Assembly (NCBI RefSeq): GCF_022605725.1
Contig: NC_065548.1
Location: forward strand, 12,247,644-12,311,643
DNA: 64,000 nucleotides
Direction: 5' to 3'
From: Anthonomus grandis grandis
Lineage: Eukaryota; Arthropoda; Insecta; Coleoptera; Curculionidae
In this document: positions 10,359 through 25,300 of the stretch, piece after piece
Layout: every line of letters starts with the position of its first letter
Position numbering within the stretch: the first letter of the stretch is position 1
Made by a program: the position numbers and the translations under genes
The notes under the pieces: generated by a model
The model's database searches: none
What the model was told of the DNA's origin: nothing
What the model saw: only the letters and a program-made list of their open reading frames with translations

Positions 10359-13300
10359 CTGGAGAGAAGGAAAAACAGTTAGTTTTAAATGGAATTTTGG
10401 TTCAGAGAAGTTTGCAGCTTTTGTTAAAGTGTTTTTAAGATAAACTATTAGCTATTAAAAAAATATATATAAATAGTTTTACGTCTCATTTATTCAATCA
10501 CTTTTATAAAAGAAATCTTGAGCGGTGGTAACTTGCCGGAATGTTATAGATGATGCAATCAATTATATTTATTTCAACATTCTATAATGAGGCAATAGTG
10601 GCTCGTTAATGACCCCCCATTTTTTAAAACAATATTTACTATAGAACTAGAAATTCTAGAAATAATAAAAAAAATTCACTTATAAAAAATTTTAAGAAAT
10701 AGTCAATTTTAAGGAATAGTTAAAAAATTGAAAGTCATAGTCAGTAGTTCCAAATCACAGGTCTCAAATATATTGAATACAAAGTTAAAGAATTACCCGT
10801 GTTTCGTCTGTACTATACTCTATTTCAGAAGTGTGTAGAGCAATAAAACCTCATTAGGTATGCAAAAGTGGTACCTGGTGATCCACCAATATTTTATGCC
10901 ACTACCTTAGTTGGGTATTAGTTTCAATGTAAAATTCTTTCTTTTCGTTGATTGCAGGTAGTGCCACCCGTTTTTGGGTCAATTTATGAGTTTTGCCCAT
11001 TGTTACCCACTGATAAACATTGAAAACGGTTCGCCAAAGGCGTGCAACTGGGACTTGTTTTTTACCTTATAATTAATGTACTTAAATGCTATTTTATTTT
11101 AGAAAGTTATTTTTGTTTAAATGGAATAATATTTTTTTTCACAAATTTATTGAACATAATATGTAGAGTAAAACAGTTGAAAATGTCACTTTTGGATCTG
11201 GCACTTTTTGAACAGTGTATAACAATTTTAAATTATAATAGATTGTAGTCTTCTTCGTCATCTGACGAACTGTCATCACGTCTTGACATTATAATTAAAG
11301 GATCGACTGTCTGATCGATGAGGTTGTCAAGATCCCACATTTTGTCCTCTTGCTTAATTACATGCTGGACTGCTTTTCGCCAATTCTCTGGTGTCGCTTC
11401 CGTAATGGCTTGATCAAACAGTAGCTTAACATCTTTCATTTTAAAAGTCGTGTTTTGTCTTGCTACAAATCCTTTTACCTGCGCCCATATCAGTTCTATA
11501 GGATTTAGTTCGCAATGATATGGCGGTAAGCGCAGTACAGTTATATTATATTTTTCGGCTATATCTTCCAGGGCGTATTTCATAAAATGAGTTTTGTGTA
11601 AGTTTGCTATTGCCAGCAGTTTTTTTTTATCAAATTTGCTTCAAACGCAATACCTTTTGCAGTCAGCCAATCGATAATTTCTTGCTTTCTCCAACTTGAA
11701 GTTGGCGTCTTCTCTATTCGCCGTGAATGATAGCTTGCGTTATCCATAACCACCACCGAATTAGCCGGAAGAAATTTTATCATTTCACCAAAATAGTTCT
11801 CGAAAACGTCTGAGTTCATGTCTTCATGGTAATCTCCTGTGCGAGTCGACTCAAAGGTTAGCAGACCTTCTTTTAAAAATCCCTCTTCGCTTCCAATATG
11901 TGTGATTATAAGTCTTTTTCCTTTTCCCGAAGGTACTTTAATACCCGTAGACAGGCCTTCTATGAAAGCTTGGCGAGCACTGGTTATATTTTTGTCTTGC
12001 CACATTTTTTGGACTATATAACCTTTGTTAATCCACGTCTCATCAAGATAAAAAACTTTCTTTTGCTCCCTGCGGTACTGCTTGATACTTCTCAAGTATT
12101 GTCGTCTCCAACAAACAATTTCGTCGCTCTCCAGTAAAAGTGCTTTGCGGTTATGCTTTTCCCAGGCAAAATCCATATTTTTTAAAGTTTTCCATAAAAG
12201 TTTTCTACTTATCAACGGAATACTGTCATCTCGGCCAAGCTCCATTAAAATTTTGTCTAGGGTGGGTATTTCCTTTTTAAAATACAAAGAGTGAACTTTT
12301 CTTCGAATTATACATTTAGCATTTTCATCAAGGACTTTTGTAGGTCGTCCTGGCTTTTGCTTGGGAGATTCCACTTGACCTGCTACTTTTCTTTCCTGCA
12401 ACAATTTGAAAATGGTAGACTTTCCAATTCCACTCATTCGAGAACATTTTTCAACAATTTCTTGCACAGTAAAACTAGGGTAATCGTGTTTTATGCAATC
12501 ATGTACATTTAAAATAATAACTTTTTCACTCAGCGATAGTGGAGAATTTTTAGTACATCTTTTCGTTGGACTGAATACCTCCATTTTTTAAATATTGGGA
12601 TAATAATATTGTGATTACACTACAGCGTAGCAGTGACTACTAACGTTTAAAATATGATTTAAAAGTATTTATAGTCTGTATATATTACCTGACCCCATTT
12701 TTGCATGTTACAAAGCGTTAAAAGATAGGTACAAAAGGATTAAAAGTATTTATTTAGTATTTAGTCTCTTTCAAAATAAAGGCATTCAATCCGTGAAAAT
12801 TAAATTCATAAATATTATAAGTACCTGCGCCTATGAACTACCACGAAATGTAACCAAACAGAACGAAATTCCCCAGTTTATTGCTCTATACACTTTTGAA
12901 ATAGAGTATAGGCATCATCAGATCTTCAAAAAGGAAAAAAAAGACAGAAATAATAAGCCTTACGAACACTTATTAATTAAACCTAATTTACACTAAAATT
13001 ACAAACTAAAAATTAAGTGCATACCTTCACTAATAAAAAGAAAAACAGATAAACAACACTACAGTATTGGCCATAACAGTTGGAACTTTTGAAAATTTAT
13101 TGTATTTTGTGTGCCTTTTAATTAGCATTTTATTTTCTTTTATAAAGTTGTTGTACACGAAAAACTAGTGTTAATTAATTTAAATGTTGACATAAATTCA
13201 GCACCAGTAGCAGTTCGGAATAAAAATTAAAAAAAAGCTGGACAAAATACTTGGAACTAAATGACTTTTATTCAAAAACGACATAAAATATAACTTATTG

Positions 13301-16300
13301 AAACCATAATATTATAATTAATATTTGGTATGGTAACCCTTAGCATTAATTAATGCCTGCATTCTTCTGGGCATTGATTCAATCAAATTTTCAATTATTT
13401 GTCTGTCAATGTGAGTCCATGCTTCATCAAGCTTATGAAATAGTTCATCAGCATTTTTGACTGTTCCAGATCCAGATGTTCCCATAAATTTTCAATCGGG
13501 TTTAAGTCTGGACTCTGGGCCGGCCACTTTAAAACTGTGATTTTTTCTTGGTCCAACCATTCTTTTACCAATTTTGACGAATGTTTTGGATCGTTATCAT
13601 GCTGGAATACAAAATTTACTGGCATAGACTCAAATGTGTAAGGCTCCATTATATTTCGCAAAATATCCCGATACATAAATCGATCCATTTTCCCCACAAT
13701 TTTATGTATTGGCCCAGTACCATACCAAGAAAAGCATCCCCATACTATCACATTGCCACCTCCATGTTTAACCGTAGGTCGGATAAACTTTTTCTTGAGT
13801 CTTTCACCTTTCGGTCGTGTTACATGAAGTATTCCATCACTGGAAAACAGATGGAACTTAGATTCGTCACTGAATAGCACTTTTTTCCAATCTTGTATAG
13901 TCCAGTCAAGATGATCCATTGCAAATTGTAGGCGTAACTTGACATTTTTCTTCCGCAGCAAAGGATTTTTAGCAGGTCTGTAGCTGTTAAGTCCACCAGA
14001 ACACAATCGCCTTCTTACCGTTCTTGCAGAGATATTGGAAGGCTCACCTTCATTTAATTTTTGTAAAATTTTGGAGGATGACAAAAATGGGTCATTCTGG
14101 GAAATATTTAAAATTCGCCTATCTACACGGGCAGTCGTGGCTTTAGGTCTTCCAGTGCTTTTACCTGGTACCACATTTCCAAATATACGATATTTCTTAA
14201 TTATCCGTGAGACGGTGTTCTTAGGAACGTTTAGTCTTTGAGCAATATTACGCTGCCTAACACCCTGATTGTAAAAATCTAAAATTCTTTGGCGAATGTC
14301 GCTGGATTAGGCCTTGCCTTTTCCCATGGTAACACAAAATAAAATAAATAAAAAGAACCCACTTGCACACTGGTGTGTCAAAGACTGCCTGTAAAATACA
14401 TCTTTTATAAGAAGTTCCAAGCATTTTGTCCAGCACAAAAATTTAAAGTATTTCTTATTGTCTGAAACAAATAAGGTTGAAATTCTGGTATGCTTTTTTG
14501 TTTACTTATAAATATGTTTATTGATCGGATGTACAAAAATAAAATATAAATTTAAAATATTGGAAAAATGTTTAAAAGTTCCAACTTTTATGGCCAATGC
14601 TGTATATGTTACAAGCCCAGGGTAAAAATGAAAAAGTAACAAAATAGGACGGAGATTAGTTATCACATTTTATATGTGCTTATTTATTATTTGATTGTGT
14701 TTTCTATCTACTTGTTTATCTGTTTTTCTTCTTATTAGTGAATACACAAGGAATGCAGTTGGTTTGTAATTTTCGTGAAAATTGGGTCTAATTAATACCT
14801 TCAACATTGTATTCAATATATTTAAGACGAAAAAAAAAAAGATCTCAGGACCCTAGAAACGTTTTCAATGCCCTAAATAAACCATCATGAAAAGGCTGTG
14901 AAAAATATATCACATTCCTGGAAAATATAAAAAATGCTTCAAATGACTCAGTCATAAAAAAAATCCCTGGATGACAAAAATATGCCTTTAGGACCCTGGA
15001 AAATAGGAAAAAGCAATGCAATTCCTTGGAAAATCTTAAATTCTTGGAATAAAAGGAAAAATATGGCAAATTCCTGGAAAATATAAAAAATGAGTCCAGA
15101 AGTAATCAGAAAAATTATTTTCAATGCCAGGAAGATAAAATGAGAAAATTATTCTAAACCGGTGGAAATTATGAAACTTTATGGCAAATCCCTGGAATAT
15201 ACATATATATAAATATTTTAATTATGCTCCTTTGAAAATACCCTATTTTCATCTGTATTAGAAATAATGTAAAATGGGGATTTTGCTAAAAACTGCATTT
15301 AGTAAATCTTTAAATATTAAGATACAATTCTCTAATATTTTACGTTCTCTAGCATTTTACAATTATATAAGAGGCCAAAAATAGGAAACGTATCAAACAA
15401 TTTATTGTTTGCATTTTTTTCTATTTTAAATTTGTATTTTCAAAGTATAATAAAAATTATGCGAAAAACCCTTTTCTTCCACATATTTCAATAGGACAAA
15501 TATATTATTCCAATGCCCGGGAGACATAACCAGTGGCCAAAAACTTAAGAGGTATAATAAAAATTAATTCAGTTTTGTGAAAACCAAAAAAATAAATTAT
15601 GTCAAATGCTTTGAATAAAATTTAAAAAAAAAATGCTTCAAATAACAGAGTCACGAAAATCCCTGAACGACTTAAAATGACTTTGGGACCATGGAAACAG
15701 CGAAAGAGCAATTCAATTCCTTGAAAAACAAAGTACATATAGTTGGATCAATGGATCTTTGCATTTACGTCATCACCTGTTCAAGGTCGATGTTTATATG
15801 AATCAATCAGTTGTCAAACCAGCATCAGTGGCGGCGGCATTTAATTTTTAAACTAAAAAGAAATTATGCCCAATTTCCGTGGCGGCGATTTTCGCCAGAG
15901 ATGAAATCTGCGATTCTTTGAAATTTGTTTTTTTTGAAACAAGAAATTTAGTTAATAATGTAGTATTTAATTTTAAAATTTGAATTTCGCGCCTTTAGAT
16001 ATAACGTCATATGTGTTGACAGTTATTACGTTTTGTTAGGTTGGTATAAGTGATTGACAGAGAGATTATGACGTGACTCGATTATGGCGAGACGCATTAA
16101 TTGATGTATTTTTAAAATTATGGATTTATTAGTTGAGTTTTAATTTGTGTATTATTTTAACTGAATAAAAGTCCATTCTACAATAAGAGATACTTGTTAT
16201 GATAATATGCTAAAAGAAATGGAGCAACCCGTATATTATACCGTAACCCAAATATTATTACACCAAAACAAGTTTTTTCTCATTGAACAAAAAAATATCA

Positions 16301-19300
16301 ATAAGTTTAAGATAGAAAATTCAGTTATGAATAATCACTGTCACTATCTTCCGAGCTAGTTTCACTGTTTAAACTAATTAGAATTTGGGGTACCTCTTCA
16401 ATAATGACTTCCCTATCATACCAGTCCTTGATTATTTTTTCAGTGTGGCAAACCTTAGCGTTCCATACTTCTGGTGTACATTTCTCTAATGATTTTTTCC
16501 ACATATCCAGTACATTTTAATAAAGATGAAAATGAAAGAACTTGTGTCTTTATGAAAGAACTGTTAGTAAAACAGAAAAAGGTTTGGCAAAAAACTATTT
16601 CAATAGAGCTTCAACGAAACACAAAACACAACGATGAACAGCAAATAAGAAAACAAAATCAATCAAATTTCTCTAAAACTCTTTGGCAAGGCAAAGCAAA
16701 GTCGAGAACATAAACAAACATGGTTGCTTGTGGTTGCAGACGAAGATCTAAGATGTACAAAGAACAATCCACAAAATGTACTTAACATGAGGTGTTATTA
16801 CAGCAAATTCTAAATTAAAACTTGTTTTATTTAGAAGCCGTGGTTTCCTTTGTTCATTAGAAGAAAACAAGTTATTTTTTTAATATCTAAACATAAAACA
16901 TATATTATACCAGTATACTTCTATATAAAAAATGTATTATATTTAATACATTTTTGCGAAAATGGGCACCCTCCCGGAAGGAAATAATCGATTTTAAAAC
17001 CCGACGGGGAGCCAATGATGTTGAAAGTTTATCATAGACATGCGATCGGATGTTTGTCCTTGTCTAACTCATAACTGTCGCTCCGACAGTAGGTCGAGTA
17101 TTTTGAAGACTTACGTTCTGTGCTCTTTCTCATTTCATTTGTCTAAATTAGAAAGAGAGCGGGTGAGAAACAATTGTGTTGAGTTGAATGATAGTTTAGT
17201 GACGTGAACGCAAAGATCCATTGATCCAACTATACTTAAGTAGACTAGCTAATACAGATATATCAGGAAAAAAGTATAATCTTACTCTCCAAACTATGAA
17301 AATTTGCTGGCAAAGAACCACCATGAAGTAAAATTCGGATGGATATCAAGTCACTCAGGTATCCTGGGAAACGATTGATCGAACCTTCTAACAAACATTG
17401 GAGGATATCTGGAGTTGGAGGATATTTAGACACTCTAGAGCCAAAAATGGTCTAATAAGAACTGTAAGCTTTAGCTAAGAACTCCCTGTGTTGAATATAT
17501 GGAAAATTATTAGCCCCTGGCAGACACAAAATGACTCCAGAAGCCTGGAAAAGGTGAGGAATTATTTTATATCCTTGAAAAACATAAATAATTACACTGA
17601 AGGTGTGGAAAATAAAAACAAAATATCTTAATTTATTGGAGAACAAAAAGTGGAGTCAAATACTTGTAATAAAATGAAAAGTTAAATTAAAATAAGAAAA
17701 ATTATTTCCAATACCCGAAATGCGTGAACAATTGAAAAACATGAAAAAGTATGTGAAATTCTTGGAATAAAATGATATTATGTTTCTAATGCCCTAAAGA
17801 CATAACGTAAAATAGATAGCAGCGTTAGACACACTTACTTTATTGCTATAAATTTTAATTACTTTAAAAAATCAGTAGTAATTCTATATCTTTCATATTG
17901 TTTTATCCAGTAAAAAATTATGTAAAAAGACTTTGTTAAAAATAATAAATGGGACTCTCTGAAGAAGCAACCAGGCACTTCCAAATTACAGAATAATCTA
18001 ATAATTTATAAAGTGACTAACTTAAAAATCACAATTGTTCCTTCTTTTCCTAACCCCTTATTCTTTATTAAATAAATGTCATAAAAAAACTAGTCAATTA
18101 TTTGCATTAGAATATTAATACATTGCTGAAAGATTGGTTTTAAAAACCTCGAAAGTATTTTCTTCCTTCAACTTTTCAAAAATGCAGAATATTGCAAAAA
18201 TAGTCTATTACTCTTAAAGAGACCATCATTCCAATAATAAAAATAAAGAAAACTTCAAGTCAAGACTTTATAAGTATGTAATTGAAATTTATACGTCAAA
18301 TATTACAAGTTTTAGGTCTATTATCAGATCTGTTAATACCAAAAACAACGTTAGCTATATGTATTTGTTGCCATCCTAATCCGATGATACCCAAATGGGC
18401 GAAACAATAATCTTTGATAACTTTCAATTACACACTTATGAGACCTCGACATGGAGACTTCGTTATCCAAAAAAGGAGGTTAGCACGGAAAATTAAATAG
18501 CAAAAGGTTGGGTTAGGCGGAATGTTCCGGAAGTCGGGATACATATCATACAGCTCATTCATTTCAACAAAAATTTAATATCTCGTTTCGTTCCTATCAC
18601 GACCATTTAGGTATTTTGTTCCTTTCCTTTTCTTTTTTTTTGGTTGCTTTGCAAATACCATCTTTGTTTTTTCTGCTTCCTGATACACCGATTAACCCGA
18701 CTAATCCATCCTTTTACTGTATTCTGTATTTCAAAATATAAAATTTCTACTAATACCTCAATACAATGAATTGTGGCAAGTGAGATGATTTTAAAATACA
18801 TAAAAAATGAGATTAATAAAAGACCTTCATAGAATAATAATTCAAAAACCCATACCGGTTCAGCAGAAGCAGGAATGTCATAGTCCCCACCGGTCCAAGG
18901 TGACGGCACTCTCTCAGACATACCAGCATGGGGAGTTTCATGCGGAAGCTGGCCTTCATATCCCATATTATCCATCTAAAAATAAATGTAAAAAAAAAAT
19001 ATAAATAAGGCACCATGATTTATGAATCTTAAAACTTTAGTTTCTATGTATGTAATTTTGTTTCAGTCCTGTACAGGAAGATTTTTTCTGTTTCTGTGTT
19101 ATATTGTTTGCTTAGAAACTGTATTTCTATTTCTTAGATACGTATTTTGTCAAACAAACAAATATTACATCAATATTCAGAAGTACCGCAAGGTTCTCAT
19201 TCGGGACAGATATCGTTTTCAATCTTTTCAAATAAAATTGGTTAATGTTCTTCAATTTGTAAATATCTTGCGTATGCAGATGATCTAAAAATATTCATAA

Positions 19301-22300
19301 CAATTAAGCAGTAAATTGCAATCTAAGATTTTCTAATTTTAAAAGACACTGTACCTGCTCTTCAACGTTTATATTAAAAAACATTGTTCCAAACACTCTA
19401 AAAAGGTTTATATCTTGAATTACAAAGGGTTTCAGTAATCAAACATCATTAATATTTATGCAATTCAATTGCTAATGCAACTATAGAATATGCGACAGTA
19501 GTTTGGAATCTGATGTAACACAAATATATTAACCAATTTGAAAAGATCCAAGGCAAGTTTGTAAATATACTAAATTTCCTCTTTAATAGGCACATACACT
19601 TTTTAGTTAGAACTCAAACTTAAAGTTTTATGGTAAGTCCTTGGATAGTTGTAGAAACAATTTTGATTTACTTTTAATTTATAGGATTATTAACACTATA
19701 GACAGAAGAATTCTTTGACATGATCACATACTGGTTTAATACAAATAGGTTAATTTTAAATACAGAAAAAACAAATATTATAATGTAACATAAAACAATG
19801 TAACATAAAAAAGCCTTTGCAAATGGAATTTGGCAATAATGATTTAAATGTAAACGAAAATGCCAAGATGTTAGGCTTATATATCAATGAACACCTTAAC
19901 TGGTCATACCATATAAACCAGCTAATAAAAAAGTTAAATTCTATTTGTTATGGTATTAGAATAGTTGGAAAATACATGAATGAAAAATCCTTAAGAATTC
20001 TGTACTTCGCTAACTTTGAATCTATTGTTAAATACAGTATAATTTTTTGGGAAAAAGATAGCGTGTTACAAAATGTTTTTATTGTTCAAAAAACGTTGGT
20101 AAGAATTATAAAAAAAATGGGTTTTCTTCAAAGTTGTAGGTCAGTCTTTAGAGATTTGGGTATTATGACCGTATACGCCTTATAATTATATATTTGAATG
20201 TTTAATGTTTCTGTTCAAAAACATCTTTTCCAATCCAAAACGGCGCATAAATATAACACAAGGACATTAAACTTTGGGTATCTAGTTCATAAACTTTCAC
20301 TAACAGAAAAATCTCCACATTATGCATGTATAAAACTATTTAACTCCCTACCAGAACACATAAAAAGAATTGTATCAGTTGGAAAGTTTAACGCTGCAAT
20401 TAAGGATTTGTTAGTAAAGCTGGAACCCTACTCTTTAAGAGACTATTGTACCTAATCCTAATGCATGTTTTTGTTGACATTATTTCATTTCATGTACAGT
20501 GTTTGTAATTGTTATGTGATTTGAAATAAAGATATTATTATTATTAATAGACTGCTGCCTGGAAAAGTTACGTATTAACGTTAATCCTTATATTTTGCGT
20601 AATAGATCAATCTTTAGCATATTTATAGTAAGATATTCTTCAAACTATTTACCTAACTCTCTTTTATTCAGATGCGCCCGTAGTTTTATAATAATTTTAA
20701 ACAAATTTCAATGATGACATATTTTTCACCAGTCGGGCGTCATTTAAATTCCACTTAAGAGATTCTACCTAATTTTGCAAGGAAAGGTATTATATTAACT
20801 CTATTTTCTTATTATCATTATTCTTATATTTTTTATGATTGTAAAAATATTAATAAATAAGTTAGTTAAGTTAATTTTTTGGTATATTTAGTAGGTTTAG
20901 TGAAGGTGTAATAATTGGCAAAGCTACAGATAGACTGGGCTATTGTTATTGGATTGCTTAGTCTAGGAGAGCAATGAATGGATATTTGAAATCTTACCCC
21001 GTCATGGTCATATCCCATATTTTCCATCTCCAGCGATCGTTCTGATATTGGCGGCCTCATGCCCAGGTCGGGCTGTTGTAGCCTCGAAGACGCATCCGAA
21101 GGCATACCCATCTGTTCTTGTCCCATCAAGTGCTGTTGTTGAGCTGCTAGTTCCGGTGAGATTCCTAAAGAACTCGAGGGCATACCTGGAAAAAAATATT
21201 GTTTAATAAATAAACTAGAAAAGAGTTAAAATTATCCAAAGAGGAAGGAAACCAGATCCTAAGAACACGAATGACCTCAGACCATTAACCATTTTGCGAG
21301 TAATACTAAAAATCATAGAGCAATTAATTTATCAACAAATATCTCTTTTTGAAAAAAGTTCGAACGACTGTCGGGCTGTCCAACTTGTTATTTCGGTTGG
21401 CTACATTAATGCATTTCAAATCTATTTTTTTTTATACAACTTTGTAAATAGACACATTTGGCAAATCACCTTTTTTTGAATTTGATTTTTTCTTAAATAT
21501 ATCTTGTTTAAATAAAAGTTTTCTTCAAATATTCAATCATTATAATCTCAGGAAACATCGTTCAATTTAAGGTTTTTATTAAGAAAAAAAATGGATAATT
21601 TTTTAAATTGTTGTAAAATATTTTGCGGGGTGATAATTTGGCAAAATTATGGTAAGGGCTATAATAATTATTGTCAAAAAATACATTAGACTAGTGGTGG
21701 TTAAGAGAATATGGCGGATAACCGATGTTAATAGAATTAATTGTTACACTTTAATATGTATGAAAGGGTTGAAAATTAACCCTAATAACCTTTTTGATTT
21801 TTACAAGAGGGCAGTTTTTGAGGGTCTTAGCTTAGATTCTTGCTATAATATTAGTTAGAGTACAAGCTAAGCAAAAACAAGTTATTATTATTATTGTTGT
21901 TCCTTGTTTAAAGTATTTTGTTCTTGTCTGTCAGTTCAGTTTTTACGTAAAGATCTTGTAGTGCCCTTTTTAAGATTATTTTAAAATACTTTTGAAATCT
22001 TTTGAATTATGTAGTAAATTTAAACACATAATTTGAATCAAGGAATCTTTTGTCCATTTTATAAATAGTCTTTTGTATTTTTTCTTGCATTATATATGTA
22101 TGGTCAAATAAATTAGTGTCAAAAACCACACTAGATTAGCGGTGCTCAATAGAAAATCGCTAATAGAATAAATTAAGAACCTTGTAATAGTTGTAGTATT
22201 TATAAATGGCTTGAAAATTAGCCCTTATAATAATACATTGCTTAAAAGGACAATAGGACGTATACGAATTCCAGTTAATTACATATTACTAATAAAAAAA

Positions 22301-25300
22301 ATTACATTTTTCTAATTAAAAATTTTTTCCAAAAAATACAATTTCAGTTTTGGCTATATCTTTGAAATTGCCAGTGTGAACATAATTAAAAAGAGTTATT
22401 CCTTTTTCGCATCACAAATTAAACGAGTTATTGTTATAAATGATCTCATCTTTTCTGTGTTATATTCTTACTTTTTGGGGTTGAACTGAAATAAGTCAAT
22501 AAAACACGCATTTTTTATATGGTAGATGATTTATATGGTATGGTAGATATGGCAAACAATGTGTAACTTGAAGTAAAAGTGGTTTTAAAGATACACAATT
22601 ATCAATTTTCAATTTTAATTCCTGGGAAAGATAAAACCTAATTCCAACATTTGAGCATACAAAAAACACATCAAAAGCATAGAAAATTATTTGAAATCCC
22701 TGGAAAATAAAAAATGAGTCAAATAAAAATAGGCCTGACATATAATTGAAAAACTATTGCAAAAGTCCGACTGAATCCTGCAAGTTATAAAAAATTATAT
22801 TATTTAAAATTCCTGAACTTTTTTAAGGAGCAGTATAACTATTTGAAAATTTTCAATCTTTTAAATGTTTTTTTAATTTAAATATTAAATAATTTTTAGC
22901 TTTAATTTAGACTTATAGGCACTCTTTTTTTCAAATCCCTCTAAAAGATAAAAGGGTATTCCAAAATTTCAGAGCATATAGAAAATACTGCAAAGCATGG
23001 AAAACATAGATTAATTCAAATTCCTGGATAGAAATACCAATAAAACAGAAAATGTTTTATTGGAATTAATTATCTAAAAATAAGCCTTTTTCCTTAGCGG
23101 AAATATAAAATAAAAACTATTCTTTATCCCATCACATTTTGAAAAAAAAAAATTGCAAAAAAAACTGAAAAAAATATTTCTCATCTAGATAAAAACATTC
23201 TGTTTATTTAAATACAATTCATAGAAAAATATCAACAAACTTTTTTAGGAATCCTAATGTGGCGATTTGATCCAAAATTATTTCGAATTTATTAAAAAAA
23301 AAAAATGCACGATTTCCTTACCTGGCATAGGCGCACCAAGCATTTGCTGCTGGTCCAAACCATATTGAGGCGGTAAAGCAATTGGTGGTGGTTGTAACCC
23401 CATTTGTTGGTGAGCCAGGAGATCGTCCGGATGAGCTTGGGGTGTCATGTGTGGAAGACCTGGAATATTTTAATATTTCCCAATTAATAAGAATTTAACA
23501 ATGAGTATCGTTAATTGTCAATTAAAAAAGCCGTAAATATTTACTTCAGTTTTCCGTAAAAACTGAATTCAGAGAAAAATTTAAACTTCTATTTATTTCT
23601 ATTTGGGAACACAAACAGGCAATCGCTCAAAAAATGTGTCCAAATATTACATTAGTAGAAATTAAGTATTTTTTTTTTAAGTTCTCTGATACATGTTAAA
23701 AAATCTCTCACAAAAATTTCCTCACAGCAGCTCTCATATTAGGAGATCTCAACATCCTGTTTATTAGTGAATTTGCATGTGGATTATTATCTTTGTGGAA
23801 TAGCTATTGATATTATTGACAATAGATGCATTAACTATGTTGTATAAAAATATTATATCCTTAATGATTTGACGATGTTCTAAGCGAAGCAATTTAAATT
23901 CATTGCGTTAAGTTGCAAAATTATCATATTGCATATAGTTCTTAAAAGCCAGGAACCTTAAGAAATTGTTCTGTACACGTTCAAGTTTATCAATGTATAC
24001 ATCACACCCAGGATTCCACACTGAGGAGGCAAAGAATAGACGAGTACCAACATAGGCATGGTACAGTGTAATTAAAGTATTATTGTTTCTAAATTTTTTC
24101 TTTGTCTGTTTTTAAACCGAGTTACTCTTAAGGCATTCTTAATACTTAAATCAACATGCTCATCAAATAGCAAATTGTGATCAAGTAGGACACCTAATAC
24201 TTGGCCACTCTTTCACTGGGGAGTTTAAATTATAATTAAAAATTAATTTATTGTGATTTCGTGTATATGTAATAATGAAACATTTTTTAAAATTCAATGA
24301 CACATGATTTTTTAAGCAATAAGATAGTCTATCGAGATAAAAAGAACAGGTCTGTTGAGATCAGCTTGTAGATCAGGACAGTCAGTAGGATTACCGATAT
24401 TCCTATACACTTTCAATTTATCAGCATACAAGAAATAATTAGAATTAAAACACGTACTTATATCAAAACGATTCTGCTTTATTGGTGGTCGTAGTACTTC
24501 AGATGCTCTATATGAGTTGACTAGGCAGGTTAGTGAAAATCTGGACAAACATAAAAAATGTCTGGCAGTGTTTAGACTTGGCAAAGGCTTTTGAAATTGT
24601 ACCACATGATCATCTGGTGGAAGTATTGAATTCGTACGGAACTAAGGGTCCAGTGTTAAGAGTCTTTGAGAGTTATTTGCGGGATAGGACACAGATTTTA
24701 AAAGTTAATAATGTATTTAGTAATTCTGGTATCATAAAAATTGGAATTCCTCAAGGGACAGTAATAATTGGGCCAATTCTATTTATTATTTATATTAATT
24801 CATTCACTAACATGATTATGAGTGACGATTCATTAGTATCAAATGCTGATGACACAGTCGCAATATTTTCTGGCACCTCTTGCGAAAACACAAAAGAAGC
24901 AGCAGAACGTGGTCTAGCGAAAATAAAAGTTTGGTTGGATTCTTTTAAGTTGAGTCTGAACAGCCAAAAAACTAATTATATAGCCTTCACCACAACATCC
25001 GTTAATTGACCTCCATTTGACCATATTACACTAGAAACAACTCCTATTAATGAAGTACCACATGTCAGGTATCTTGGTGTTATTGTTGATAAGCACCTAA
25101 AATGGGATCAACATATCCTAAAATTTACTAGTAATATACGCAAACTTATTTTCCGCTTTTATATTCTAAGGAATATCTTAAACAGCAAATTACTCTTGTT
25201 GATGTACCGATCGTTGATCGAATCTCTCCTGAGATAGGAGTGATCGTCTGGGGAGCCCTATATAATAATTCTTTGAAACAACTCAACGTTGTACAGAATT

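Noticed and set aside
10490..10605. Possible inverted repeat around GAATGTTATAGA / TTCTATAATG in Rad21 intron 15
   Set aside because: Pairing is short and broken; it does not exceed what AT-rich DNA gives by chance.
11839..12512. Several plus-strand ORFs of 60-79 codons
   Set aside because: They are shadows of the minus-strand IS630-like transposase gene.
16474..16713. Plus-strand 79-codon ORF
   Set aside because: It lies inside the non-autonomous DNA transposon, has no homology I recognise, and is broken in the copy at 361-1435.
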